The notes under the pieces are model-generated. The model was not told where the DNA came from. It saw only the letters and a program-made list of their open reading frames with translations, and did no database searches. Shown one piece after another: positions 7,355 to 16,340 of a DNA stretch of 64,000 nt. Each line of letters opens with the position of its first letter. Within the stretch, counting starts at the first letter, position 1. A program made the translations under genes and the position numbers. This DNA is from Candidatus Polarisedimenticolia bacterium (GTDB lineage: Bacteria; Acidobacteriota; Polarisedimenticolia; Gp22-AA2; AA152): assembly GCA_036004685.1 (NCBI GenBank), contig DASYRE010000036.1, positions 62,001-126,000 on the forward strand, in the 5' to 3' direction.

Positions 7355-10300
7355 GTGTCGATCGAGAACATTTTCGTACCGCCGAAAGGGCGGCGCGTCG
7401 TCCTGTTGACGGCTCTCCTGCCGATCCTGGTCGCCGCGGGAGGCCCCGGCGGGGCGCCTCTCCCGACCCGGGAGAAGCCGGCGCGCGTGGGGAACTACGA
7501 CATCCGGATCCAGGGCGTCGCGGAGCTGGAGAACCTGATGCGCGACGGGCTCGGGCGCGAGCCGGATCGGGTCGCCCGGACCGCCCGCGACAAGAGGCGC
7601 TCGATGGAGGAGGCCCTCCGCTCCCTCCGTCTCGACTCGCCCGGCGCCGGAGTCGAATTCTCCTCCGCGACCGGAGGCCCGGAAGTGGTCCGCGCCGGCG
7701 CCGCGCCGCTCGCCCCGCGGCGGGCGGGCCAGACTCTCGCCGAGTCGGCGGTGGAGTTCCTCCGCGCCCATGCCGCGGTCTACGGACTCAGCGAGCCGGA
7801 GGCGGCTCGTCTGGAGGTTCTGGGAGAGAGCGCCGCGCGCGCCGGGGTCGTGGGCATGGTGCGCCTTCGCCAAGTCGCCGGCGGGCTGCGCGTCTTCCAA
7901 AGCGAGACGAGAGTTCTGTTCGACTCCCGCGGAGCGCTCGTCCGCACGGTGGGGCGGCTCGTGCCGGGGATCGCCGACTTCTCCGCTCCGCGCCCGGCGC
8001 TGTCGGCCGCCGCCTCGTGGAGCCTCGCCCGGACGAGCCTCGGAGCCGCGGCGGGAGAGGGCGGCGCGACGCTTCGCCGCTCCGAGCTTCTCTACTTTCC
8101 TCTCGCCCCCGGCGTTCTGATCCCGGCGTGGTCCCACGTGGCGGCGATGCCCGACGCCGATTGGTACGTGCTGGTCGACGCGCTGCGCGGCACGCTCCTC
8201 TACCGCAAGAACATCCGCTGCACGCTGTCCTCCCAGGAGGCCCGCTTCAGCGTCGCGACGCAGGCGGGAGGCGTCCCGGCCGACAGCCCTGCCCCGGCGT
8301 CTCCGAGCCCGGCCCTGCCGGGTCAGGGCACGCAGTTCCCGGCGATCCCGCGGAGCATCGAGTCGATGACCCTCCGGCGGGACCTGACGGCAAGCCCGGA
8401 AGGCTGGATTCCCGACGGCGGCGCGACCACCACCGGCAACAACGTCGACGCCTATCTCGATCGGAACGGGGACGATCTTCCCGACGCGCCCGCGCTGGAC
8501 GCCGGCGGGCGGCCGCTGGGCAATCCCGACGCCGCGGGAAGGAACCGGGATTTTCTGGGAAGCTCGCCCCGCAGCTTCGCCTTCACTCCGCCGCCGCTGG
8601 CCGGCGATCCGAACGCCGGCGACGATCCCTCCACTCCCGGCTTCCAGCGCGGCGTCGTCACGCACCTCTTCTACCTTGCGAATTTCTTCCACGATCGTCT
8701 CCACCGGCTGGGGTTCGACGAAGCCTCGGGCAACTTCCAGTCCGACAATTTCGGCAGAGGCGGAACGGCGGGCGATCCGATCCTGGCGGAGGCGCAGCAA
8801 GGAGCGGACGCCGGCAGCGCCAACAACGCGAATTTCTCGGTGGGGCCGGACGGTCTCCCCGGGATCATGCGGATGTTCCTCTGGAGCTCTCCGGCGCCGC
8901 CGCGCGACGGCGCCCTGGACGCGGTCATCGCCTTCCATGAGCTGACGCACGGAGTCTCCAACCGGCTGATCGGCGACGCGGCCGGATTGAACTGGATCCC
9001 GGGGGCCGGCAGGGGAGAGGGATGGAGCGACTTCTACGCGCTCTCGCTGCTCAATGCCGCCCCGGGCGACGACCCGAGCGGGAAGTATCCCGCCGGCGCC
9101 TACGCCACCTACTCCCTGCTCGGGACTTTTTCGGACAATTACGTCGACGGAATCCGGCGCTTTCCGTACAGCACCGACAATGCCGTCAACCCCCTGACCT
9201 GGGCGGACGCGGACGACACGACCGCGTCGATGGCCGGCGGCTATCCGCCCAGCCCTCTCAATTTCGAGAGGAACGGAGCCGCCGAGGTCCACAACCTCGG
9301 GGAGATCTGGGCGCTGACGCTCTGGGAGGCCCGCAGCCGGGTGATCGCCGCCGAAGGAGGGGACGTCGCCGCCGGCAACGAGGCGATGCTGCGCATCGTG
9401 ACCGGCGGACTGAAGATGACTCCCCTGGATCCGAGCTTCACGCAGGCGCGCGACGCGCTGCTCGACGCCGACTGCGCCGCCTTCGCCTGCGCCCATGAAG
9501 AGGCGCTTTGGGGAGGATTCGCCGACCGGGGCCTGGGCTATGGAGCCGAAGCCTCCCTCGGGATCGCCACCCACGTCGGAGTCCGAGAGTCGTTCGACCT
9601 TCCGAGCCTCGAGGCGGCGGGAATCGCAGTGGACGACGCCGCGGGCGACGGAAACGGCTTCGCCGATCCGGGCGAGGAGATCGCCTTGCGCATCGGCGTG
9701 CGGAATCCCTGGCGCGCCGCCTCGAAGGGCGCGGGGTCGGTTTCCGCCACGCTCAGCACGACGGCGCCCGGGGTGACGATCCTGGATGCCGATTCCGATT
9801 ACGGCGCGATTCCTTCCGAGGAAACGGCCGGCGGCGATCCCTTCCGCCTGCGTCTCGGCTCCCTGCCGTGCGGCGGGGCCGTCCCGCTTCACCTCCAGAT
9901 CTCCAGCTCTTTGGGGATCTCGGGCGCCGACCTGATCCTCCGGGTGGGCCGGCGCGACGGAAACGGCGCGACGATCACCTTCACCCGGACGATTCCCGGC
10001 GGCCTGAGAATTCCGGAGTACGATCCCCGCGGAGTCACCGACACGCTCCCGGTGGCCTCCGACCTCGAAATCGCCGACCTCGGCCTTCGCCTCGACAGCC
10101 TCACGCACACCGCCGTGGGAGATCTGACGGTGGAGCTGAAGGGTCCGAACGGATTCGGGGCGGACCTAGTGTATCGACCGGTCGGGTGCATCCCTCCGTT
10201 CGGCTGCTTTTTGGGAGGAAATGCCGGGAACAACTTCCTGAACACCCGCTTCGACGATTCCGCCTCGCAGGATCTGCTGGTCGCCGGCGAATCCGCCGCC

Positions 10301-12418
10301 CCCTTCTCCGGAAGCTGGCGGCCGGCCCTCAACTCGCCGGCGTGGGACTTCCCCGACGCCGCGGGACAGCTCGGCCATCTCGCCGGAATCGGAGCCGCCG
10401 GCAACTGGAAGGTGTTCGTGGCAGATCACGAGATCTTCGACACCGGCGCCTTGAACTCCTGGTCGCTCGTCGTCACCCCGGCCGCGTTCGCCTGCTGTGA
10501 GAGCTCCCCCGATCCCGAGGGAGATCAGCTCGGCTCGAGCTGCGACAATTGCCCCTCGGCGTTCAACCCCGCGCAGGAGGATCTGGACGGCGACGGCTCT
10601 GGGGACGCCTGCGACTGCGCCCCTTGGAACGGCGGCTCGTTCGCGGCGCCGGGAGAGGTCGCAAACCTCGCCCTGGCGGCCGACGGAGCTTCGCTGTCGT
10701 GGTCCTCGGCGGCGCCCGGCGCCGGCGCGGCGACGGTCCATGACGTGGTGCGCGGGAATCTCGGAGAGCTTCCCGTGGGCGGAGGATCGGAGATCTGCGT
10801 GGCGACGGGAGTCGCCGCCGGGACGGCTTCCGACCCTGACGATCCGCCGGCGGGCGGGGGGTTCTGGTATCTCGTCCGCGCCCGGAACAGCTGCGGGACC
10901 GGACCGTACGGCGCCGACAGTCATGGTTCTCCGCGGGAGACGGGCGGCTGCTTTTTCCCCCTGCAACCCGACTTGGCCGTCCTCACGGTCTCCGATCCAC
11001 CGGCCATCGCCGCGAGCGGCTCCTCCTTCACGGCCACCGACACCACTACGAATCAGGGAGCCGCCGCGGCGGGCGCCTCGGCGAATCGCTATTACCTTTC
11101 CCTCGATCCGCAGCCCGACGCGTCCGATCCGCCGCTCGCCGGAGGCCGCAGCCTGCCGGCCCTAGCTCCCGGCGCGGTCTCCACCGCCGCCGCCGGGCTG
11201 ACCGTCCCCGCGGCCATTCCGGGCGGGCTCTACTACCTGATCGCCTGCGCCGACGATCCCGACCTCGACGCGGAGAGCGACGAGACGAACAACTGCCGCG
11301 TCTCTTCCGGCAGGCTGCAGGTGCTGCAAGCCGATCTTGTCGAGACCTCCGTCGGCAATCCACCGGCGAGCGCCGCCCCGGGCGGCAGCTTCCTGATCAG
11401 CGATACCGCGGCCAATCAAGGGACCGCGGCCGCCGCCGGATCGGTCACACGGCACTATCTCTCGACCGACACGGTACGGGACGGGGGAGATCTCCTACTA
11501 GGAGGCAGCCGTGCGGTGGCGGCGCTGGCCGTCGGCGCCAGCTCCGCGGGCACGTCCAGCGTGACGGTGCCCGCGCCGACGCCCGCCGGGGCCTATTTCC
11601 TCCTGGCCTGCGCCGACGACCTCGCCGCCGTCGGGGAGAGCGACGAGGGGAACAACTGCCGCGCCTCCTCGGCGAAAATCCAGGTGACGCGGCCCGACCT
11701 GATCGAAGCATCGGTGAGCGACCCTCCGGCCGCCGCGGGCGCCGGCAGCGCGTTCCCGATCACCGACACAGTCCAGAACCAGGGAAACGGATCGGCGGGA
11801 GGCTCGGCGGTCCGGTTTTACCTCTCCCTCGACCTGCAGCGCGATCCGTCGGACGTCCTGCTGACGGGATCGCGCGGCGTCGGGACGCTGGCCGCCGGGG
11901 CGTCTTCCACCGGAACGGTCGGGGTCTCGGTCCCTTCCGCCACGGCGCCCGGCAGCTATCGCCTGCTGGCCTGCGCCGACGATTTCGGCGCGGTCGCGGA
12001 GAGCGATGAGGCGAACAACTGCCTCGCCGCCGCGGCCGTGGTGCAGATCACCAAGCCCGACCTGGCCGCGACCGCCGTCTCCAATCCTCCCGGCTCGGCT
12101 TCTCCGGGCGGCGCGTTCCAGATCACCGACACAGTGACGAATCTCGGAACCGGGAGCGCCGGCTCCTCGACGACGCGCTATTACCTCTCGCTCGACCCTC
12201 TCCGGGACGCGGCCGATCGGCTCCTGACGGGAGCGCGGACCATCGGAACGCTGGCTCCGGGCGTCGCCTCCACCGGCACCGTCAACGTGACGATCCCGGC
12301 CGCAACCCCCCCGGGGTCCTATTACCTGCTCGCCTGCGCCGACGACACCGGGAGCGTTCTGGAAAGCCAGGAGGGGAACAACTGCCTCGCCCCGGCGGCC
12401 CTCGTCACGCTGCGTTGA
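7355..12418 (+). CDS. Secreted M36 (fungalysin-type) metalloprotease with P domain, TSP3 and four CARDB repeats
   Basis: A very large exported zinc protease of about 1687 residues. The start chosen is the GTG at 7355, with GGAGGG just upstream and a signal peptide after it. A TTG at 7271 would add 28 residues. A fungalysin/thermolysin-type propeptide occupies about residues 50-260. The catalytic domain has HELTH (528-532) and the third zinc ligand Glu555 in EGWSDFYAL. Next come a proprotein-convertase-type P domain (about 876-1042), a thrombospondin type 3 calcium repeat rich in D-x-D-x-D (about 1049-1089), a short fibronectin-like segment, and four CARDB repeats (1205-1687). The tail likely mediates adhesion or calcium-dependent folding. 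It probably degrades extracellular protein for nutrition. Confidence 0.85.
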   Translation: MSIENIFVPPKGRRVVLLTALLPILVAAGGPGGAPLPTREKPARVGNYDIRIQGVAELENLMRDGLGREPDRVARTARDKRRSMEEALRSLRLDSPGAGVEFSSATGGPEVVRAGAAPLAPRRAGQTLAESAVEFLRAHAAVYGLSEPEAARLEVLGESAARAGVVGMVRLRQVAGGLRVFQSETRVLFDSRGALVRTVGRLVPGIADFSAPRPALSAAASWSLARTSLGAAAGEGGATLRRSELLYFPLAPGVLIPAWSHVAAMPDADWYVLVDALRGTLLYRKNIRCTLSSQEARFSVATQAGGVPADSPAPASPSPALPGQGTQFPAIPRSIESMTLRRDLTASPEGWIPDGGATTTGNNVDAYLDRNGDDLPDAPALDAGGRPLGNPDAAGRNRDFLGSSPRSFAFTPPPLAGDPNAGDDPSTPGFQRGVVTHLFYLANFFHDRLHRLGFDEASGNFQSDNFGRGGTAGDPILAEAQQGADAGSANNANFSVGPDGLPGIMRMFLWSSPAPPRDGALDAVIAFHELTHGVSNRLIGDAAGLNWIPGAGRGEGWSDFYALSLLNAAPGDDPSGKYPAGAYATYSLLGTFSDNYVDGIRRFPYSTDNAVNPLTWADADDTTASMAGGYPPSPLNFERNGAAEVHNLGEIWALTLWEARSRVIAAEGGDVAAGNEAMLRIVTGGLKMTPLDPSFTQARDALLDADCAAFACAHEEALWGGFADRGLGYGAEASLGIATHVGVRESFDLPSLEAAGIAVDDAAGDGNGFADPGEEIALRIGVRNPWRAASKGAGSVSATLSTTAPGVTILDADSDYGAIPSEETAGGDPFRLRLGSLPCGGAVPLHLQISSSLGISGADLILRVGRRDGNGATITFTRTIPGGLRIPEYDPRGVTDTLPVASDLEIADLGLRLDSLTHTAVGDLTVELKGPNGFGADLVYRPVGCIPPFGCFLGGNAGNNFLNTRFDDSASQDLLVAGESAAPFSGSWRPALNSPAWDFPDAAGQLGHLAGIGAAGNWKVFVADHEIFDTGALNSWSLVVTPAAFACCESSPDPEGDQLGSSCDNCPSAFNPAQEDLDGDGSGDACDCAPWNGGSFAAPGEVANLALAADGASLSWSSAAPGAGAATVHDVVRGNLGELPVGGGSEICVATGVAAGTASDPDDPPAGGGFWYLVRARNSCGTGPYGADSHGSPRETGGCFFPLQPDLAVLTVSDPPAIAASGSSFTATDTTTNQGAAAAGASANRYYLSLDPQPDASDPPLAGGRSLPALAPGAVSTAAAGLTVPAAIPGGLYYLIACADDPDLDAESDETNNCRVSSGRLQVLQADLVETSVGNPPASAAPGGSFLISDTAANQGTAAAAGSVTRHYLSTDTVRDGGDLLLGGSRAVAALAVGASSAGTSSVTVPAPTPAGAYFLLACADDLAAVGESDEGNNCRASSAKIQVTRPDLIEASVSDPPAAAGAGSAFPITDTVQNQGNGSAGGSAVRFYLSLDLQRDPSDVLLTGSRGVGTLAAGASSTGTVGVSVPSATAPGSYRLLACADDFGAVAESDEANNCLAAAAVVQITKPDLAATAVSNPPGSASPGGAFQITDTVTNLGTGSAGSSTTRYYLSLDPLRDAADRLLTGARTIGTLAPGVASTGTVNVTIPAATPPGSYYLLACADDTGSVLESQEGNNCLAPAALVTLR
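10967..12418 (+). repeat. Four tandem CARDB-encoding repeats of 363 bp
   Basis: Repeat units begin at 10967, 11330, 11693 and 12056, an exact 363-bp spacing (121 codons); the last one runs into the stop codon. Each unit starts with a D-L-x motif, passes through a Y-Y/F-L-S-x-D strand and ends with YYLLACADD...ES-x-E-x-NNC, which is the CARDB cell-adhesion fold. The strict length conservation with diverged sequence points to internal duplication followed by selection, and makes this stretch prone to assembly collapse. Confidence 0.8.
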
Positions 12419-12448
12419 GCCCGGGAGCCTGGCGCGCCGCCCGAACCC

Positions 12449-14296
12449 TCAGGATCCGGGGGCGCGCAGGGAGGCGGGAGGGAAATAGATTCCCCGGTCC
12501 ACCGTCGTCCACCAGCGACCGCTGGCGCGGCGGGTGGCGAAATCGGTGAAGCGGTAGCGCACCAGGCGCGCCCGGACGTAGCGGGGAGGGGCGTCCGGGA
12601 AAGGGTTCACCGCGAGCAGCGCGGTCACGTCCTCGGAGCCCTGCAGCAGCCGGACCATGAGATTCTGGAACCACGGATTCGACCGCGCGTCCGACAACGC
12701 GGCGAACCACATCTGCCAGTCGAGGCGCGGCATGTGCGGCTCCACGAACGCCGGGGCGCGGGCCGGATCGCCCGGTTTCCAGCGAAACTCGTAGGGAAGC
12801 CAGGCCGCCCCGTCGGCGCTCCCCTCGACGATGATCTCGTCCCGGGTGGTGGTCATCTTGGCGAACAGACCGTAGCCGCTCACCAAACGCCACGGCGCCA
12901 TCCAGGCCTCGAAGCGCCGGAGCGGCTCGGGCCAGGGAAGAGGCTTCCGAAAACTCCTGCCGAGCGCCATGCAACCCAGCGGCACCAGCAGGATCGCCGC
13001 CGCGACCGCCGCGCTCCGCCCCAGCCGGGCCCCCAGGCCTGGAGGCCGGCGGACGCCCGCGAGGGGGCGCACCCGGCGCGGGAAGTACCGCGCTAGAAAG
13101 GCGTCGTCGAGCAGCGTCACGGCCAGCGCCACGGCCAGCAGGTTGAAGAAACCGTAGTTGCCGGTCAGGCCGATGAGGACCATGAACGCGACGATGGCCG
13201 CGGCGGCCATCGCCCGCGGCCGGCGCGGCATGAGGATGAGGAAGGGAACGGCGAGCTCCACCACGAACATCAGCGCGGCGGAGGCGCGGTGGAATCCGAG
13301 GGGCAGCTGGTGCGCGTACCAGCCGATCCAGGTGGGCAGCGGCTGGGTCTCGTAATGGACCTGCAGGGCGGTCAGCCCGCGCCACGTCGAATCGCCGCTC
13401 GCGAGCTTCACGACCCCCGAAGCGAACATGAGACGAAACAGGAGCCACCTCATGAGTCCCAGCGCGACGGAAGAGGGTGGCGACTCCTTTGCCAAGCCCG
13501 GCAGGAGGCGCCAGGGCGCGAAGAAAATCGCCAGAAATCCCGTCTCCAGGAGCAGGACGTCCCATTGGAAGCTCAGAAACTCGCGGCAGACCGCGGCCAG
13601 GGACAGATAGAAGGCCCAAAGAAGGACCAGCACGGGCCCCGGCGCGATTCCCACGACCAGCAGCCCCGACAGGACGGCGCCGCCAATCCATAGGAAATGG
13701 AGGAATCCGTCGGTACCGTTCAGCCAGCAGAGCGTGGGAACGAGCCGGAACCTGTCGCTCCCCATCGCGGCCGAGAGCGCTTCCAGGAAACGGCCGGAGG
13801 GGAGCAGCCCCTTGGCGCCCACCAGCCCCGCGATCTGGACTCCGAGCGACAGGAAAGCGACGAGGTAGATGAGGCCGAGGAGCCGCAGGAAAAGCCAGCG
13901 GGTGAGGAAATGGGAAGGCCTCTCCAGGTGAGAGCCCCACAGCCACCGGGTGATCCGGGAGAAAGCCACCCGATGGCGCGCCACCAGCCGGTAGGAAGCC
14001 TCCATGATCGCGGCCGCGCCGGGCAGCCTTCGGTACAGCGTGAGGAGCCAGCCGCGACGCGGGGCGTGAGAAAGCGCGCGCAGGGCCGCTTCGGCGCCGG
14101 TGAAGACGCGGCCGTCGGTCTCGACGAGCTGCACCGAGGCGCGGAAATTCGCTGCGGGAATCTGCGGAAAGCGGGCGGCGGCTTCCTGGTAGGGCGCGTA
14201 ATCGACCCGCTCTCCGGTCGCCTCGCGCCAGCGCGCGATCCACCGGCGGCAGAAATGGCAGTCACCGTCGTAAATCAGGATCGGCCGGTCGCGAAT
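12449..14296 (-). CDS. DCC thiol-disulfide domain fused to lipase maturation factor (LMF)-like membrane protein
   Basis: The reading frame encodes an N-terminal DCC (DUF393) domain starting near IRDRPILIYDGDCHFC, with the DGDCHFC motif that gives the family its name. A multi-pass membrane region of about eight to ten helices follows, and then a C-terminal domain of lipase maturation factor type. Phrases such as FQWDVLLLETGFLAIFFAPW, GYGLFAKMTTTRDEIIVEG and MPRLDWQMWFAAL are characteristic. LMF proteins help fold secreted lipases. No ATG, GTG or TTG lies between the upstream in-frame stop (14411-14413) and the DCC motif; the first conventional start is the GTG at 14134, inside the DCC domain. 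I placed the start at an ATT (14296) next to the domain edge. A rare start codon, a frameshift from the upstream gene, or a sequence error are all possible. Confidence 0.65.
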   Translation of the reverse strand: MRDRPILIYDGDCHFCRRWIARWREATGERVDYAPYQEAAARFPQIPAANFRASVQLVETDGRVFTGAEAALRALSHAPRRGWLLTLYRRLPGAAAIMEASYRLVARHRVAFSRITRWLWGSHLERPSHFLTRWLFLRLLGLIYLVAFLSLGVQIAGLVGAKGLLPSGRFLEALSAAMGSDRFRLVPTLCWLNGTDGFLHFLWIGGAVLSGLLVVGIAPGPVLVLLWAFYLSLAAVCREFLSFQWDVLLLETGFLAIFFAPWRLLPGLAKESPPSSVALGLMRWLLFRLMFASGVVKLASGDSTWRGLTALQVHYETQPLPTWIGWYAHQLPLGFHRASAALMFVVELAVPFLILMPRRPRAMAAAAIVAFMVLIGLTGNYGFFNLLAVALAVTLLDDAFLARYFPRRVRPLAGVRRPPGLGARLGRSAAVAAAILLVPLGCMALGRSFRKPLPWPEPLRRFEAWMAPWRLVSGYGLFAKMTTTRDEIIVEGSADGAAWLPYEFRWKPGDPARAPAFVEPHMPRLDWQMWFAALSDARSNPWFQNLMVRLLQGSEDVTALLAVNPFPDAPPRYVRARLVRYRFTDFATRRASGRWWTTVDRGIYFPPASLRAPGS

Positions 14297-14303
14297 CGGC
14301 GAA

Positions 14304-14600
14304 TCAGCGGGTACGGCGCATCTCCATCGCCATCTTGATGGCGGCCTCGACGCCCTTCTCGGCCCGGACGGCCCGGACCTGGGCTTTCTTGCGCTGCGGG
14401 AGGTTGCGGATCAGCCCGATGTACCGGCCGTGTCGACGGCGGCCGGGAGAAGCTTTCGTTTTCCGCACTTTGCCGGCGCGAGAAGCTTCCCTTACTACTT
14501 CGCGGGCAAGCATCCGCAGCCCGCGGGTGAGGTGACTCAGCCCGGCGTGCACTTCTTTCACCGCCCTGGAGCGGGAAGGTCTTCGAGAGGGCGTTCGCAT
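14304..14600 (-). CDS. Small, strongly basic protein of unknown function
   Basis: The product is 98 residues, about a third of them Arg or Lys, with few acidic residues. It has a helical N-terminal half (residues 12-45) and a central RRRHGRYIGLIRNLP segment, then KKAQVRAVRAEKGVEAAIKMA. The composition suggests nucleic-acid binding, perhaps like small histone-like proteins, but no known fold is recognised. The ATG follows a GGAGG at a good distance. The stop codon lies only a few bases before the likely start of the DCC-LMF gene, so the two are probably co-transcribed and the second may depend on translation of the first. Confidence 0.55.
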   Translation of the reverse strand: MRTPSRRPSRSRAVKEVHAGLSHLTRGLRMLAREVVREASRAGKVRKTKASPGRRRHGRYIGLIRNLPQRKKAQVRAVRAEKGVEAAIKMAMEMRRTR

Positions 14601-14721
14601 CCAAGCCTCCAGTCAGGGTCAAATATTTAAGGCATTGAGGCCCCAACCCTGCGCGCCTCAGCCTGGTTGTCATCCGAGATCAAAGATACACTCAATGTCG
14701 CTCGTTTCAAAGTCAGCGCGT

Positions 14722-14750
14722 ATGACAATCGGAGGGATCCGGTTTACACT
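14722..14750 (+). promoter_or_regulatory. Candidate promoter for the dihaem cytochrome gene
   Basis: ATGACA (14722-14727) and TACACT (14745-14750) are separated by exactly 17 bases, matching five and four of six positions of the sigma-70 consensus. The predicted leader is about 67 bases and ends with GGAGAG at 14811-14816, eight bases before the TTG start. Confidence 0.45.
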
Positions 14751-14823
14751 GCAGCGCTGTGACATTCTCTTCGTCCTTATTCACGGCGGCGGGACGACTT
14801 TCACCTTGGCGGAGAGACAGGCC

Positions 14824-15618
14824 TTGAGGCGTCGCGCTTCCCTGGTCGTGCTGGCGCTGTTGTCGCTTCTGTTGGCGGCGATTCTCGCCGGGCCCTGGAG
14901 CGTCCGCCGGTATTGGAGCGCCCGCTCCGCAAATCCCGTCCGGCGCGGGATGGCGCGGGCCCGGGAGCTGGGCTGCTTCTCGTGCCACGGCGACCTGGGA
15001 CGCTCCGGGATCAAGGATCCCGGAATCCGCGATCTCGAGGTTCCCGCATGGGGCGGGGTCTCGATGATGTACGTCAGCAACGCCGAGGACGTACGGAAGT
15101 ATCTCTTGAACGGCAGCACGCCGAAAGTGGACTCCCGAGTCGGCTCGACGGGCGGTTCGCCGCGCGCGGCGATCGCCATGCCCTCTTTCAGAGATGTCTT
15201 GAGGGGCTCCGACGAGGAGGATCTCGTCGCCGCCTTCATGGTCCTGTCGGAGATGGCGGCTCCGCCCGCGGATTCGCCGGCGGGGAGCGGATATCAGACG
15301 GCCAAGACGTGGGGCTGCTTCTCGTGCCACGGCGCCGGCGGTTCGGGGGGGCTCCCCAATCCAGGCTCCTTGACCGGATTCATCCCGGGCTGGTACGGTG
15401 ACGACTTCAAGGATCTCGTCCGGGGACGGAAGGAATTCGACCTGTGGATCCAGGAAGGCGGAATCCCCCGCCTGGCGAAAAACCCTTTGGCCGCCCGCTT
15501 CATTCGGAGGCAGCGAATCCAGATGCCTCACTACCGGAACCTGGAGCCCGAGCAGCGCGATCAACTCTGGGCCTACACCGGCTGGCTCGCCAAGACCGGC
15601 GGCGGCTCCGCCCCATGA
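14824..15618 (+). CDS. Membrane-anchored dihaem cytochrome c
   Basis: The product is 264 residues from the TTG at 14824. That start was picked because GGAGAG lies eight bases upstream and a hydrophobic anchor (residues 6-24) begins directly after three arginines; more upstream ATGs would bury the anchor behind 40 unconserved residues. Two CFSCH haem-binding motifs occur about 110 residues apart, each opening one of two cytochrome c domains. Likely distal methionine ligands are in AIAMPSF and IQMPHY. The two domains look like an internal duplication. It is probably an inner-membrane-tethered periplasmic electron carrier; no partner enzyme is adjacent. Confidence 0.75.
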   Translation: MRRRASLVVLALLSLLLAAILAGPWSVRRYWSARSANPVRRGMARARELGCFSCHGDLGRSGIKDPGIRDLEVPAWGGVSMMYVSNAEDVRKYLLNGSTPKVDSRVGSTGGSPRAAIAMPSFRDVLRGSDEEDLVAAFMVLSEMAAPPADSPAGSGYQTAKTWGCFSCHGAGGSGGLPNPGSLTGFIPGWYGDDFKDLVRGRKEFDLWIQEGGIPRLAKNPLAARFIRRQRIQMPHYRNLEPEQRDQLWAYTGWLAKTGGGSAP

Positions 15619-15655
15619 GCCGGCGGGGGGCGCGATCCGCCGGCGGGAGCGGACG

Positions 15656-15976
15656 ATGAGTGCGGCCGCCGTCACCACGTTCGTCTATGGCGCGCTCGTT
15701 CTCGCCGGCGGCTGGCTCGGCTATCGGAAGGCGTCCAGCCTCCCTTCCTTGATCACCGGGGCGATCTCGGCGGCGCTGCTTTTCCTCGCCGGGATCCTCT
15801 CGGCTCGCGGGAATCCCGCTGGCGATCGGATCGCTCTGATCGTGGCGTTGGTCCTCGCGGTCTTCTTCGGCTATCGCCTGGCCCGGGGGCGGAAGTTCAT
15901 GCCGGCGGGGCTGATGGTCGTGATCAGCGTGGCGGTGCTCGTGATCCTCTGTTTCTGCTCCTTCTCCCGTCCCTGA
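15656..15976 (+). CDS. TMEM14-family small membrane protein
   Basis: The product is 106 residues with four hydrophobic segments. It follows the TMEM14 pattern: VYGALVLAGGWLGYRKASSLPSL, then SLITGAISAALLFLAG, and a late FGYRLARGRKFMPAGLM. In eukaryotes these proteins are organelle membrane transport factors; bacterial members have no settled role. It begins 38 bases after the cytochrome gene and is probably in the same transcript. No strong ribosome binding site is visible (GGAGCGG about seven bases before the ATG is the best). Confidence 0.7.
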   Translation: MSAAAVTTFVYGALVLAGGWLGYRKASSLPSLITGAISAALLFLAGILSARGNPAGDRIALIVALVLAVFFGYRLARGRKFMPAGLMVVISVAVLVILCFCSFSRP

Positions 15977-16017
15977 AGCGCCGCCGGAAGGCGCGCAGGG
16001 GTATGGTATCCTCGGCC

Positions 16018-16329
16018 ATGCATCCCGGTCCCGGAACGCGCGACAAGCTGATTGACTGGCTTTCGGAGCTCCTCGGTCGCCCCGGCGGATCGTGGAGCGT
16101 CTCTCAGCGGGCCTTTCTCGATTCCCTGCTCGAGGGGGACGAAGGCACGAAGACGCTCGCCGAGCTGGCGGTGGCCACGGCGCGGATACGCGCCAGCGGC
16201 CTGCAGGCCGAGCAGATGGGCCGGCTCCGGGACGTCCACGAGGCGATCGAGGAATTCTGGAACAATCCCTCCGCCGAGACGTATGAAGAACTGCACGCCA
16301 CGGGAAAAATCCTGAACAGCGATTCCTGA
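16018..16329 (+). CDS. Small helical protein of unknown function
   Basis: The product is 103 residues from the ATG at 16018; another ATG at 16003 would add five residues. TATGGT at 16002-16007 looks like a -10 box and would put the transcript start at about the second ATG, favouring the shorter, leaderless form. The protein is soluble and mostly alpha-helical by composition, with an acidic middle and the pattern EEFWNNPSAETYEELHATGKIL near the C-terminus. It ends 11 bases before the metalloprotease gene. I do not recognise a family. Confidence 0.5.
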   Translation: MHPGPGTRDKLIDWLSELLGRPGGSWSVSQRAFLDSLLEGDEGTKTLAELAVATARIRASGLQAEQMGRLRDVHEAIEEFWNNPSAETYEELHATGKILNSDS

Positions 16330-16340
16330 GGGAGGCCCCC

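Noticed and set aside
7178-10108. A 976-codon minus-strand open frame opposite the first M36 protease
   Set aside because: It is a shadow frame without recognisable domains; the plus strand has the catalytic motif and signal peptide.
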